A stretch of DNA of 64,000 nt from Trichopria drosophilae (lineage: Eukaryota > Arthropoda > Insecta > Hymenoptera > Diapriidae). The notes beneath the pieces were generated by a model, which saw nothing but the letters and a program-made list of their open reading frames with translations, was not told the origin of the DNA and did not search any database. Of this stretch, positions 19,598 through 29,212 are shown piece by piece. The stretch is taken from positions 203,237,501 to 203,301,500 of the forward strand of contig CM059582.1 of assembly GCA_030407085.1 (NCBI GenBank), read 5' to 3'. Position 1 is the first letter of the stretch. Every line of letters begins with the position of its first letter. The translations under genes were made by a program, and so were the position numbers.

Positions 19598-20019
19598 TGT
19601 AGAAAAAATCGAAAAAACTTGTAAAGCTACCGCATCGAGCACTCACCGATGTAGATATATTGAGATATTCGAAAGAAGCTGGAATTCCGAATTTTAGAGG
19701 TGTCTTTATGCGTAATAATTTACCAAAGAATCCCCAAGTTAATGAATGTGCAGTCATAAATTTAGACGATGCAAGCGGTCCGGGGACACATTGGGTAGCA
19801 TATCGAAAACGTGGTTCTAAAGTCGTTTATTTTGACAGCTTTGGAAACCTTAGCCCACCTGCTGAGTTGGGAAAATATCTCGGTGTAGGTAGCATTATGT
19901 ATAACCGTGAAAAATTTCAAGACTATGCCACTTTTGATTGTGGACATTTATGTCTCAAATTTTTATGCAATCAGCTGTTTTGTCCAAACAAGTATCAGTT
20001 GTATAAATATATTGCATAG
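19598..20019 (+). pseudogene. Polinton adenain-type (Ulp1-fold) cysteine protease, start lost
   Basis: The open frame reaches 20019 and carries the maturation-protease hallmarks: RALTDVDILRYSKEAGIPNF, then GTHWVAYRK (catalytic His), VVYFDSFG (Asp) and FDCGHLCLKF (Cys). It matches the Polinton PRO family, which cuts virion proteins. The frame runs back to a TAG that directly follows an ATG near 19590, so the natural start appears to be cut off by a nonsense codon; the next ATG in frame lies inside the domain. Spacing to its neighbours is short, about 30-40 bp. The catalytic residues themselves are kept. Confidence 0.8.
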
Positions 20020-20055
20020 AATATTATGATAATCAGTGTAATTTGAACAATCAAT

Positions 20056-20742
20056 ATGAATGATTCTTTTACGTTGACGCTCTCGGGACAGTCTTCAGTA
20101 TTGGAAGCGCAATACTTTCCACCTATTGAACTTTCACCGCAGAAGAATTATGAATTGGGTTTGAAAGAACTTTTAACGTTTAATTCAATCCCTAATGTTG
20201 ACCTTAATAATAAATTTCATATTGGTAACCATGAAATTATTGTGCCGATCGGTAGCTATGAAATTGAGGATATAGCAGAATATATTAGAAACAAGCTGTC
20301 GGAGTATAGTGATATTACGCTAGATATAAAACCGAATAATAATACACTACGTAGTGAAATCAGATCTAATCGAGACATTGATTTTACACCAATCGATTCG
20401 ATTGGACGAACATTGGGCTTTAATAGACGAATTTTGGAAGCAAACAAGTTGCACATTTCAGATTTGCCAGTAACCATAATTAAAGTTAATGCACTTCGCG
20501 TGGAATGCAATATAACTACAGGCGCTTATATTAATAGCAGTAGAGCGCACACGATTCATGAATTTTTTCCTACTGTGGCGCCCGGATATAAGATTGTGGA
20601 AGTGCCGAATCACGTCATTTACCTACCTGTTGCCGTCAGATTAATAGATCATATTCATTTGCGTATTGTTGATCAGAACGGTGAATTGGTGAATTTTCGT
20701 GGTGAAACAATTACAATACGACTCCATCTTAAATCTACGTAA
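20056..20742 (+). CDS. Polinton minor capsid (penton-like) protein
   Basis: This 228-residue ORF sits directly upstream of the major capsid gene, the usual place of the Polinton minor capsid (single jelly-roll, penton-base-like) protein. Sequence features fit: an N-terminal strand-rich FTLTLSGQSSVLEAQYFPPI, a GLKELLTFNSIPNVDLNNKF motif that I associate with this family, and beta-rich remaining sequence ending in ETITIRLHLKST. No catalytic motif is expected. It would form the capsid vertices. The ORF is intact. Confidence 0.72.
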   Translation: MNDSFTLTLSGQSSVLEAQYFPPIELSPQKNYELGLKELLTFNSIPNVDLNNKFHIGNHEIIVPIGSYEIEDIAEYIRNKLSEYSDITLDIKPNNNTLRSEIRSNRDIDFTPIDSIGRTLGFNRRILEANKLHISDLPVTIIKVNALRVECNITTGAYINSSRAHTIHEFFPTVAPGYKIVEVPNHVIYLPVAVRLIDHIHLRIVDQNGELVNFRGETITIRLHLKST

Positions 20743-20800
20743 CGACGGGTATAATGTACAATGGTCAGAACCTTAATAGTTACTATAATAATAACCCATC

Positions 20801-20984
20801 ATGGAGAAAACATATCAGTCGTCGTCAAATTCGCAAGACGTTAACACGTCGGAACGCTCTATTTCTGAAAAGCTTGGGACTCAAGTAACATTATCATCAC
20901 AATATAAAACAGTGAATAATAATAAAAATTGTTATTGTCGTTGTTGTATTTGCATACTTATCGCACGTTATCATAATAGCAATA
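20801..20984 (+). pseudogene. small Polinton ORF with out-of-frame membrane segment
   Basis: ATG at 20801 opens a hydrophilic Ser/Thr/Asn-rich peptide (MEKTYQSSSNSQDVNTSERS). Near 20925 the annotated frame turns into a Cys-rich run (CYCRCCIC). The neighbouring frame over the same bases gives a strongly hydrophobic helix (KIVIVVVVFAYL, then VIIIAI). That hydrophobic frame is the one that runs into the major capsid start at 20985. The pattern suggests a small single-pass membrane protein broken by a one-base slip in an A-rich run, or possibly a frameshift product. Confidence 0.4.
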
Positions 20985-22193
20985 ATGGAGGATCCAATCC
21001 TCAGCATTCAAAACCCAGTCGTTTTCGCTCATTACGAGCTACATTCACATCAATCTTACAATACAAGTTCTTTTGGTAAAAATGATGAAATTCGCATTGC
21101 TGTGCAAAATCAAGATTTATGTATTTTACCGTGTAAAAGTTTGATACATATTAGTGGAAGATTGACGAAAACCGACGGAACTAAAGCAAATAATACTAAT
21201 CTAACGTCTAACGCAATCTGTCATTTATTTGATGAGGCGCGGTATGAGTTGAATGGTGTTGAAATTGATCGAAATAGAAATGTTGGTATTACTAGCTTGA
21301 TGAAGGGGTATCCTTCTTACACACCAAATGATGAACCCGTTTTAATCAATGCAGGTTGGATATCTAGTTCAAATCTAAAGATAACAAATGATAATGGTTA
21401 TTTTGATGTGATCATGCCTCTGAGTATGATTCTCGGATTTGCTGAAGATTATCGTAAGATAATTGTAAACGCGAAGCACGAACTTATTTTAACAAGATCT
21501 AAACACGATGATAACGCAATTATACAAAATGCAGAAGAACATTACAAAATTGAGATGAATAAAATAGAATGGTTAGTTCCATATGTGACGTTGGCGGATA
21601 GGGAAAGGATACAGCTGTTACGTTTCATTGAAAAAGATCCTTGCATATCATTAAGTTTCCGTACATGGGAACTTTATGAATATCCTCTATTACCGGTAAC
21701 ATCATCGCACGTGTGGTCCGTGAAAACAGCGACACAACTAGAAAAGCCACGATATATTATTATCGGCTTCCAAACAGCACGAAAAAATGACAAGTCGGAA
21801 AATGCTAGCCTGTTTGATCACTGTAACATTAGTAATGTTAAAGTATTTTTGAATTCAAAATATTATCCGTATGGTAATTTAAACCTTGATATTGCAAATA
21901 ATCTATTTTCTTTATTATACAATATGTATATCAATTTTCAAGCTAGTTGCTATAATAAAAATGTTAATGGTAAACCTATATTGAATAAATCAATATTTTT
22001 AGAGAAAGCTCCATTAATCATTATTGATTGCTCTAAGCAGAATGAAGCTTTAAAACACGCACCTGTCGATGTGCGGCTCGAATTTGAATCAAAAGAAAAT
22101 TTTCCTTCAAACACTTCTGCCTATTGTTTAATTTTACATGATCGTATTGTAGAATATAATCCCATAAGTGGAAATGTAAAGAAGTTGGTTTGA
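20985..22193 (+). CDS. Polinton major capsid protein (double jelly-roll)
   Basis: This 402-residue ORF matches the expected size and place of the Polinton major capsid protein, which forms the pseudo-hexameric shell. Landmarks are PVVFAHYELHSHQSYNTSSF near the N-terminus, ICHLFDEARYELNGVEIDRN (about 85-100), MIPLS-type PLSMILGFAEDYRKII (about 145-160), and a beta-rich C-terminal half ending in AYCLILHDRIVEY. These resemble the insect Polinton MCP family. The ORF has no stop or frameshift. It is downstream of the minor capsid and small ORF on the same strand and likely co-transcribed. Confidence 0.82.
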   Translation: MEDPILSIQNPVVFAHYELHSHQSYNTSSFGKNDEIRIAVQNQDLCILPCKSLIHISGRLTKTDGTKANNTNLTSNAICHLFDEARYELNGVEIDRNRNVGITSLMKGYPSYTPNDEPVLINAGWISSSNLKITNDNGYFDVIMPLSMILGFAEDYRKIIVNAKHELILTRSKHDDNAIIQNAEEHYKIEMNKIEWLVPYVTLADRERIQLLRFIEKDPCISLSFRTWELYEYPLLPVTSSHVWSVKTATQLEKPRYIIIGFQTARKNDKSENASLFDHCNISNVKVFLNSKYYPYGNLNLDIANNLFSLLYNMYINFQASCYNKNVNGKPILNKSIFLEKAPLIIIDCSKQNEALKHAPVDVRLEFESKENFPSNTSAYCLILHDRIVEYNPISGNVKKLV

Positions 22194-22280
22194 GAGGAGG
22201 TTAGCCATTTTTGCGCATGCGCTAATTAATGAATAAAATATAGTCATACTTTAATTGCTAGTGAATCAGTATCATACGAA
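22194..22280 (+). promoter_or_regulatory. intergenic region with GC palindrome
   Basis: These 87 bp lie between the major capsid stop and the next ATG. They contain TGCGCATGCGC near 22213, an NRF1-like palindrome, and an AATAAA near 22233 that could end the capsid transcript. Confidence 0.35.
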
Positions 22281-23048
22281 ATGGAATACATTGTAGATGT
22301 GCAGGGATTCCGCGGGCCTGGTAATCGCTTCATACCGAAGGAAATGTCTATAATGAATATTTTCGTCGGTGAAATTGAGACTTGGGTGTTTAAAGCGCCA
22401 TATCAATTGGTGTGGTTACCTTTACACTATAAAAGAGTCAATAACTGGTTAATACATAATTACCACGGCTTACCATGGCAATCTGGCGATGTTCCCTTTG
22501 ATGCTATAAACGAGACTTTGGAGGATATCATTAAATGTGCCAACAAAATTTATGTAAAAGGAGTCGATAAAAAATGTTGTTTGGAGGATATATTAAACGC
22601 TGAAAATGTTATTGATCTCGACGTTTTGGACTGCCCATCTCTGAAAAAACTGAAGCAACAGCAGCAATATGAATTGTTGGAGCAGTGTGAAAATCATTCG
22701 CTTAATGGAACTTGCACTAAAGAAAATGTGCAAATACTGAAAAATTGGGTATTGGGAAATCTACTTGAACAGCCTGCATCACTTCAACGTTCATTAAGGA
22801 TTTATTACGAAGTGAAACGTCTCGCATTGATGGAAACAAAAGATATAGAATGTCTGCCGATCGATTTCATTTGCATGTTTGCTGAACGACAAATTGAAGA
22901 AGCATGGGCTTCCTTGCCACCTGCTATGCAAATGCATCCTGATATAAGCGAATGTCGAAGATGCTACACACATTTTGAGACCAGCGGCGACGTGCCAGAT
23001 GGACAACCTCCTATAATTAAGGATTGTGTCAAGCGTCACTTTCAATGA
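22281..23048 (+). CDS. conserved Polinton-associated protein of unknown function (255 aa)
   Basis: This is an intact ORF starting MEYIVDVQGFRGPGNRFIPK. The N-terminal half (EMSIMNI, APYQLVWLPLHYKR, NYHGLPWQSG) has alternating strands and helices and an early Asp in VDVQGF. This recalls an RNase H or exonuclease-type fold, but no full catalytic set can be shown. The C-terminal half is helical with several Cys/His (CCLEDIL, CENHSLNGTC, CRRCYTHF), perhaps metal-binding. I have seen similar proteins beside insect Polinton capsid genes, but name no function. It is last in the rightward block. Confidence 0.55.
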   Translation: MEYIVDVQGFRGPGNRFIPKEMSIMNIFVGEIETWVFKAPYQLVWLPLHYKRVNNWLIHNYHGLPWQSGDVPFDAINETLEDIIKCANKIYVKGVDKKCCLEDILNAENVIDLDVLDCPSLKKLKQQQQYELLEQCENHSLNGTCTKENVQILKNWVLGNLLEQPASLQRSLRIYYEVKRLALMETKDIECLPIDFICMFAERQIEEAWASLPPAMQMHPDISECRRCYTHFETSGDVPDGQPPIIKDCVKRHFQ

Positions 23049-24028
23049 GAAGAAACGTCTTGTTAATTTTACGAATAATAATATGTATTTTCAATATATT
23101 CATTAACTATTGTAATGTTTAATTATGAAATATAAAAATAAAGTTTATTGAATATATTCCACGAGTACTTATTACATAAATATCCCAAACACCCTAAAAT
23201 GGAAGGTTAATAAAACAGTAAACTTTTATTAGCATTATTTTTTTTATCTTTATTGTTTTTATTTTTTTCTATTTTTAAGCCGTTTTATAATATAGTAATG
23301 ACAATAATAATAATAATAATAATAATAGCACTCTATTTTTAATATAATTGTGTTATCCTTGTTATTGCCAATGATATTTTAACGCTTCATCAGATGAATA
23401 GAAGATTGATCCTTGTGTAATCGCCGTGTTCTCGAAGATGTCTAATGACATGAAAAAGGCCAATCACCAACCTATGGTAATAAGAGTAATAAATTATAAA
23501 AATATTACATTATATGGATTACTTAATAATTGAAGACAAATATAAAGTAAGAATATGAGTAATTCCGTGGATCTTTTAAAATTCGAGTTTGACAAAATTC
23601 AAAAATTAAAATTTAAGCACACATGCAAAATTTGTTTTTTCTACTTCTATACACATAAGAAAGGACTAAAAAAGGCCCGTTTTCCATTTTTAACGCAATG
23701 CATTTTTTATAAATGCAAATATATATACAGGGTGAGGAAAAAGTATGTAAACCCCAGAAAATCTAAGTGGGTAGGTGATGAAAAAAAAATATTAAGGTCG
23801 AGTCTTATGTAACATTCAACGAGGAATCCAGTGATCACCTTGGATTTGACCTTGGACCTAACCTTTAAGGTCATTTGAAGGTCAACTTTTTTTTTTAAAT
23901 GCGAACCCATACTACGCCAGCAATTACAAAATATTATTTTATGCACGACGTTAAACGACAGAACTATATTTTGTCTTTGAATTTTCTGAAGTAAATAATA
24001 ACTAAACCTACATGTAAATATTATGTAA

Positions 24029-24030
<2 letters not shown>
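23049..24030. other. AT-rich flank of the Polinton, truncated repeat end
   Basis: No gene was found. There is an (AAT)n microsatellite at about 23300-23330. Near 23727 TATACAGGGTGAGGAAAAAG looks like one end of a DNA transposon (CAGGGTG type with TA before it), followed by GACCTT-rich sequence around 23845-23885; the other end was not found. The Polinton right terminus should be here but could not be fixed. Confidence 0.4.
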
Positions 24031-24120
<90 letters not shown>

Positions 24121-24125
24121 CACAC
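24031..24125. repeat. (CA)n / (CACG)n microsatellite
   Basis: About 95 bp of CA dinucleotides change to a CGCA tetranucleotide array. It marks the place where the 5' LTR of the BEL element is cut off; a slippage or recombination event there may have removed the missing LTR part. Confidence 0.95.
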
Positions 24126-24239
24126 TAAAATTGAGTGATGTCTCCGATTGTGATCGGGGTGCCGTGAAGTCGGCGCTCATGATAAGGAGTCATTCGGGGC
24201 TTGACGGTATTGAATTGATATAACTACGATGGGAGCTCG

Positions 24240-24578
24240 TGTCGCGAGTCCGGAGAAATCCGTCAATCTTGAGGTTGTTCGAAATTTCAGTTTGAATTTG
24301 AAATTCGATTATGGCGCCAAGGACCTAGACGTGGAAGTACTACCCGTTGACAGATGCAGAAAAGTGGCAGATCGTTGTGTAGCAACGATGCATGTTCGTT
24401 TTTGTTTGGTTTCGATGTTGCCTCCTCAGTGGCTTGGAAAAATCCAGAATCGTTTAGGAAGTCGATGTAATCGGAGGTCCGCGATCAAATCGACATATAT
24501 ACACGAGGCTCGCTTGCGATATTTATAAACAAAATCGTGTGTTTTATTTGCGCGAAATCTTCCGATCGAATAATTACA
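24240..24578 (+). repeat. BEL/Pao element: 5' LTR, truncated
   Basis: From about 24271 the sequence matches the 3' LTR at 28781-29122 almost base for base, ending TAATTACA. It lacks the first ~500 bp of the 847 bp LTR and has a 36 bp gap after GCTCGCTTGCG relative to the 3' copy. A few substitutions separate them. It is followed by a PBS. The short ORF within it is an artefact shared with the other LTR. Confidence 0.85.
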
Positions 24579-24587
24579 TTAAATTAC

Positions 24588-24605
24588 TGGTGCCGAAACC
24601 CGGGA
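24588..24605 (+). promoter_or_regulatory. BEL/Pao element: primer-binding site
   Basis: TGGTGCCGAAACCCGGGA lies nine bases after the LTR end and has the TGG start of a tRNA-complementary PBS. The matching tRNA was not identified. Confidence 0.6.
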
Positions 24606-24685
24606 CCTTTTTCGCCGGGACGATCGGAAAAGTTTCGGTTGACTTCGTAAATCTTGAACATTTGAATCGTTTGGAGTTCCTCCTC

Positions 24686-26143
24686 ATGGGCCGGCCAAAA
24701 GGAAGTATTGGCAAGCGTGTGCGCACCGCTCAAGGCAAATCTGCGGAGCCGACGAAAAGGAGAAAAGCTTCCCGCTCTGGTCCTCAGCCTCGCGTGCCGG
24801 ATGCTGTAAGAGATGCCGATGGACGTCCAAATAAGAGAAACGCAACTATGGCTGGTCGAAGCACATCTCCTAGAATCCAGGAGCCAACGACGAGGATGCT
24901 GCGATCGAGGATAGTTGACCGAGCAGAAAGTCCAGTTGATACCACGGACCCCGATGATGACGAACGTCGACCTGAAAATCGCTTCGACGAGATGGTGACG
25001 GCAGACGATCAACGACATCAACGAGACATGGTGAGAAATGATCGAGAAAATAGAGAAGAATTTTTACATCGCGAAATTGTGCGCAGGCGCGAACGATTAC
25101 GTATTGAAACGGAATCCTTGGCTCTACTCGAAAACGAGCTCGAAAGCGAACGAAACGCGACGGTCTTTCCTTGCGGTGCTATTGCGCGTGTGCCGGTTAC
25201 CGTGAGAACGACGAGTACTTCGCCGATTCGAAATTTTCCTCAAGTTCGATTAACTGAGAATATCGTAAACTCCATTGTTCCAACCGGATTAAATTTGTCA
25301 ACCGGAAGTGAAACGCGTGTCATTGCGAATAGGTTAGCTGTCGGAGCTTTACCCAAATTTAACGGCGATCCCGCGAGATGGCTAGATTTTGAAGAAGCGG
25401 TAAAATTGTCGACCGAGCTGGGGGGATTTTCCGATCGCGAAAATGTAGCCCGTATTAAAGAAGCACTCGACGGAAAAGCGCGTGAAGCCTTACAGGGTGT
25501 AACGTTAGGCATGTATAGTGGAAAAGACTTGATGTCTTTATTAAAAATGCGCTTTGCCAATAAAAACATGATCGCGAATCAAATTGCCTCTAATTTACGC
25601 GATTTGCCAAAAATAACTGCGTCGGGCAATGGCTTAGTGAAATTTGCGACAAGTTTGAAAGGTGGAGTAATGTCGCTTGAATCGATAAATCACGTGGGTA
25701 TGTTACATAACTACGAATTGTTGAACACTTTATTGAAAAAATTGCCGGACTCCGTTTCCCTCGCCTTTGACAATTTCGTGGAAGAGGTTAACACTTCCGA
25801 ACCATCGTTAACCTTACTTTCTAATTTTTTATATAAACGCGTGGAAATGGCTAGCCGATCGGAAAGATTCGTGGGTGAGGAACCGCGAAGTGTAAACCTT
25901 TCGAATCGCATCCGAAATCCGTTAAGAACCGTACACACGACTACAGCGCTGTTTAACCCATCGTCAGAATTCGTCGGCTTCGGCAACGAGCCGTATTGCG
26001 CCTTTTGCAAAAATAATTCGCATGATTTGAATACGTGTTTCGGTTTTCAAAAGCTATCGACACACGATCGTTGGCAGTGGGCGAGAGAACAAAATGTTTG
26101 TTTTTTTGTGTTTAGCCTACGACCATCGCGTTTCCGACTGTAA
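24686..26143 (+). CDS. BEL/Pao element: gag
   Basis: The probable start is ATG at 24686 (MGRPKGSIGKRVRT); upstream codons belong to LTR and PBS. An N-terminal basic, Arg-rich region is followed by an acidic/Arg helical segment. A DUF1759-type BEL gag core comes next (LPKFNGDPARWLDFEEAVKL, EALDGKAREALQGV, NHVGMLHNYELLNTLLKKLP). Near the end comes CAFCKNNSHDLNTC, a zinc-knuckle-like motif. The frame ends with an aberrant Phe-rich tail after ENVCF. The neighbouring frame continues with CLAYDHRVSDC and more Cys/His, so a one-base slip in a T run near 26105 truncated it. Gag packages the element's RNA. Confidence 0.82.
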   Translation: MGRPKGSIGKRVRTAQGKSAEPTKRRKASRSGPQPRVPDAVRDADGRPNKRNATMAGRSTSPRIQEPTTRMLRSRIVDRAESPVDTTDPDDDERRPENRFDEMVTADDQRHQRDMVRNDRENREEFLHREIVRRRERLRIETESLALLENELESERNATVFPCGAIARVPVTVRTTSTSPIRNFPQVRLTENIVNSIVPTGLNLSTGSETRVIANRLAVGALPKFNGDPARWLDFEEAVKLSTELGGFSDRENVARIKEALDGKAREALQGVTLGMYSGKDLMSLLKMRFANKNMIANQIASNLRDLPKITASGNGLVKFATSLKGGVMSLESINHVGMLHNYELLNTLLKKLPDSVSLAFDNFVEEVNTSEPSLTLLSNFLYKRVEMASRSERFVGEEPRSVNLSNRIRNPLRTVHTTTALFNPSSEFVGFGNEPYCAFCKNNSHDLNTCFGFQKLSTHDRWQWAREQNVCFFVFSLRPSRFRL

Positions 26144-28262
26144 AACCAATCGGCGTTGCTCGGAATTCGGATGTAAAGCTTTCCATCATGAACTTTTGCA
26201 TAACCCTAATCCGCCGAACCAATCGAAAAACGTGAAAAGAAAGCGCTGCTAGGTTAGGACTTCAAATCGGGACGTTTCGATACCGCAACGTCAATTTGCG
26301 AACAGAGGCGCGATTGAAAATTAAAATATCCCTCATGTCGTTCAACCGGTGAGACGAAATTTACTCGGTTATAGCTAAATATTCATCCCGTAGTTCTGCT
26401 TGGTCCTAAAGCCAGCGTATCGACTTATGGGTCATTGGACAATGGATCGACGATTTCGTCAATCCATGCAAATATCGCGCGCGAAATTGGCACAAAGGGT
26501 TCGAAGGTTTGCGTTCCCTATCAGGAATTTCGCCGAGGTCGAAATTAACCTTCAACAGCGAAAGGTTCGATTTTATTGTAGTGGGAAATTTTGAAACCCG
26601 CGCGTTTACGGGAGTACATACCGCCGGTAACCTCATACTACCGAAACAAACAGTTGACATGGTATCTGATCTGTCGTACTCCCAATTTGCCAGATACTGA
26701 AATTAGCTAATATACGGACGAAATTTCGAAGGTGCTAATCGGCCACAATGACGCTCAGCTATTGGCTAGTCGCGACCAACGAGAAAATGCGATCGTATTT
26801 CCGTACGCTTTCCTAACCCCTACAAAATGGGTGTTGCGTGGTTATGTGTCATCGAAACATCATTCTCGGAAACGACACACGACGTCCGTCAGGTTCGAAA
26901 ACTATGATTCAACCAATCCGCCGCACCGGTTCAATCTTATGACGACGAATTGTCCCGCAAAGTTCGCGGATCTTTCCAAATATACTCTTGGGGATTTTGA
27001 TTACAGAAAGGGAAAAGCCAGACATCGAACACGCCAATGACACACTTAATTGACGCACTCGGAGAGTAGGTAATTATTGGGAAACGGGTTTTCACGTAGA
27101 GGTCAGCCTCTCGCGATGTACTCAGACAATGGCACGGGTACCCGCGAATCAGTTTCCGAAGTACGCACAGCTGTCTTGTCGATTAATAATGATGCGATTT
27201 ACGAACACGCGACAAACAAACGTACGAAGTGGGTTTAATCCTCCTGCTAACCCCCAAATGGGGGGAGCGTGGAAACATCTAATCAGTTCAGTAAAATCCT
27301 CCCAAAGAAAAATTATTTTAAGATATCGAGTGCCCAAATTCCTCGTTGAAATCACAAAATATTTTGAATTCTCATCCGTTGATACGTATACCAGCGGATC
27401 CTCGCGATCAACGGGCGCCAGCGCCCGATCGTTTTCTAATTGGGTTTTCATGTGGGTAATTCTATTTACCTGCCAACGTTACGCCCTAGGCCAAAATGGA
27501 TTATCGGACAGAAAAATATTAAAATTCGGGCTTTGGATTTAGTTCGTGGGAAAGTTATCGCCTCGCAATTCGCGGAGGAGAAGAGTGAAGAGTTATCAAA
27601 CCGACCCAGGGAAAGATGGCCGCGTTCGTTCGTCGCGAGTACGAATGGCTAATGGCGAACTCGCTAGACCTGTCGCGAATCGTATTTGTAAGGCAGAGAA
27701 AATTTGTGAACCCCAAGGCGATGAAAAATGATATAACATCTGATGACGAATGATATAATTATATGAACTGCGTTATTTTCGATATTGAGCGTTAATGTTA
27801 GAAATAAAATGAATTTGTTTTTTCATATTCGGCGATAATTTATGTACGCCGAATGTTATGATCTGTTGGTCAGTTACTTCAATAGCATTATGTTCAAGTT
27901 TACTTAGGGCGCAAACGTCTATACCTATAGGTCCTGTAAGCGAGTGTTAATTGATATGTGTGTTACCTTACGCCGTATGTTAGTGAGACAATGAGTAAGG
28001 GTGCTGCTATATTTATTGTTGTCAAATGCATGATGTGTAATTATGTTGCGTAACGTTAACCATGATGAGATTTGAATGACGGTGAATTTATGAACGCTGT
28101 AGCAATGTTCGTTTATTCGTGAGCTCTGACACCGTATGGTGCTTTCGATTTACAGTGGAAGCATATAATAAGATTATAGTTATATAATTAGATGTATCTG
28201 AGAATTGAAAATCGCGATACGATGTGTCTTCCACCTAGTCGTGCGACGTCCGAGTCATCGCA
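26144..28262 (+). pseudogene. BEL/Pao element: deleted pol remnants
   Basis: Remnants occur in order. A protease-like VSTYGSLDNGSTIS (about 26415-26460), typical of BEL elements, is followed by LIGHNDAQLLASRDQRENA (about 26733). Then come an integrase piece with a NPQMGGAWKHL motif (about 27252-27286) and, nearly adjacent, a C-terminal region with PTLRPRPKW, GKDGRVRSSRV and LARPVANRICKAE (27470-27700). Reverse transcriptase and RNase H are missing and many frame breaks occur. 27740-28262 is non-coding 3' sequence ending in a polypurine CTGGGGGGAGAAA tract. The element is a dead deletion derivative. Confidence 0.8.
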
Positions 28263-28275
28263 CTGGGGGGAGAAA

Positions 28276-29122
28276 TGTTACAGACACATCGCTGTAAGTA
28301 TGATTGAGCGTAACTTGAGTTTCTGGGAATTTTACATCTAGACACCTAGTACTGATTATATATATATATATTTTGTCTAAGTAAGGTACGTCGGCGTGGG
28401 TTTTTCTGCAGTTTTCCCCACGCCATTGCACACACGAATGTGGGTATCTAGGTAAAGACGGCTGCAGACGCGCAGGTCTATTCGCAAGCGTGCCTTCGGT
28501 GAGTTATTCATTTTCAGAAATAGGACGTTTTTGGTTTAGCGGTTTTATGTTGTTGAACTGTTGCGTAGATGTTTCATTTCGCTGCGATGTTTTCACATGA
28601 TGAAGGAACCTGTTGTCCATGGTGGAGATAGTGATGATTGAGAAGTCCGTGTTAGTCCTTGCACTCGCCTTGGATGGATTTGCCTGGAGGGTCGTGAGGA
28701 CAGGGCAGATGAATAAGCGCTGTCATACTGGGCCTGTGTCTCGCTTTCGGGTGAAAGAGAAATCCAAGGGTCGGAAAGTTGAGGTTGTTCGAAATTTCGG
28801 TTTGAATTTGAAATTCGATTATGGCGCCAAGGACCTAGACACGGAAGTACTACCCGTTGACAGATGCAGAAAAGTGGCAGATCGTTGTGTAGCAACGATG
28901 CATGTTCGTTTTTGTTTGGTTTCGATGTTGCCTCCTCAGTGGCTTGGAAAAATCCAGAATCGTTTAGGAAGTCGATGTAATCGGAGGTCCGCGATCAAAT
29001 CGACATATATACACGAGGCTCGCTTGCGAATCGGCCATCGGAACTCGAGAAATAAAAGTTCGATATTTATAAACAAAATCGTGTGTTTTATTTGCGCGAA
29101 ATCTTCCGATCTAATAATTACA
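28276..29122 (+). repeat. BEL/Pao element: 3' LTR (847 bp)
   Basis: It begins TGTTACAGACACATC right after a polypurine tract and ends TAATTACA. The last ~340 bp match the 5' LTR. It contains a TATATATATA run near 28360 and AATAAA near 29050. The LTR copies differ at several sites and by the indels noted, so the insertion is not recent. The ORF overlapping it is not a gene. Confidence 0.85.
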
Positions 29123-29212
29123 GATAGCTTTACAGTAGGTAAAAATTTTATTCATGCATCTATATTATTAATTTTTTCAATTGCTGCTACTACTGCGTCT
29201 GAATTCATCTTG

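Larger units (their letters stand above)
13766..23048. mobile_element. Polinton/Maverick (adintovirus-like) element, virion module with integrase, no polymerase
   Basis: Nine genes of a Polinton-class element lie in two divergent blocks. Integrase, a coiled-coil protein, a DUF8207-like protein and the packaging ATPase run on minus. PLA2, protease, minor capsid, a small membrane-type ORF, major capsid and a 255-residue protein run on plus. These families are known from Polintons and adintoviruses, which replicate by protein-primed synthesis and encode a capsid. The polymerase is absent from this cluster, terminal inverted repeats were not found, and several genes are broken. The element is degenerate; boundaries given are those of the outermost genes. 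Confidence 0.88.

Noticed and set aside
23707..24180. 157-residue ORF with long Cys/Val/Ala runs
   Set aside because: Translation of the CA/CACG microsatellite.
24229..24528. 99-residue ORF also found near 28613-29224
   Set aside because: Both copies are LTR sequence of the BEL element.
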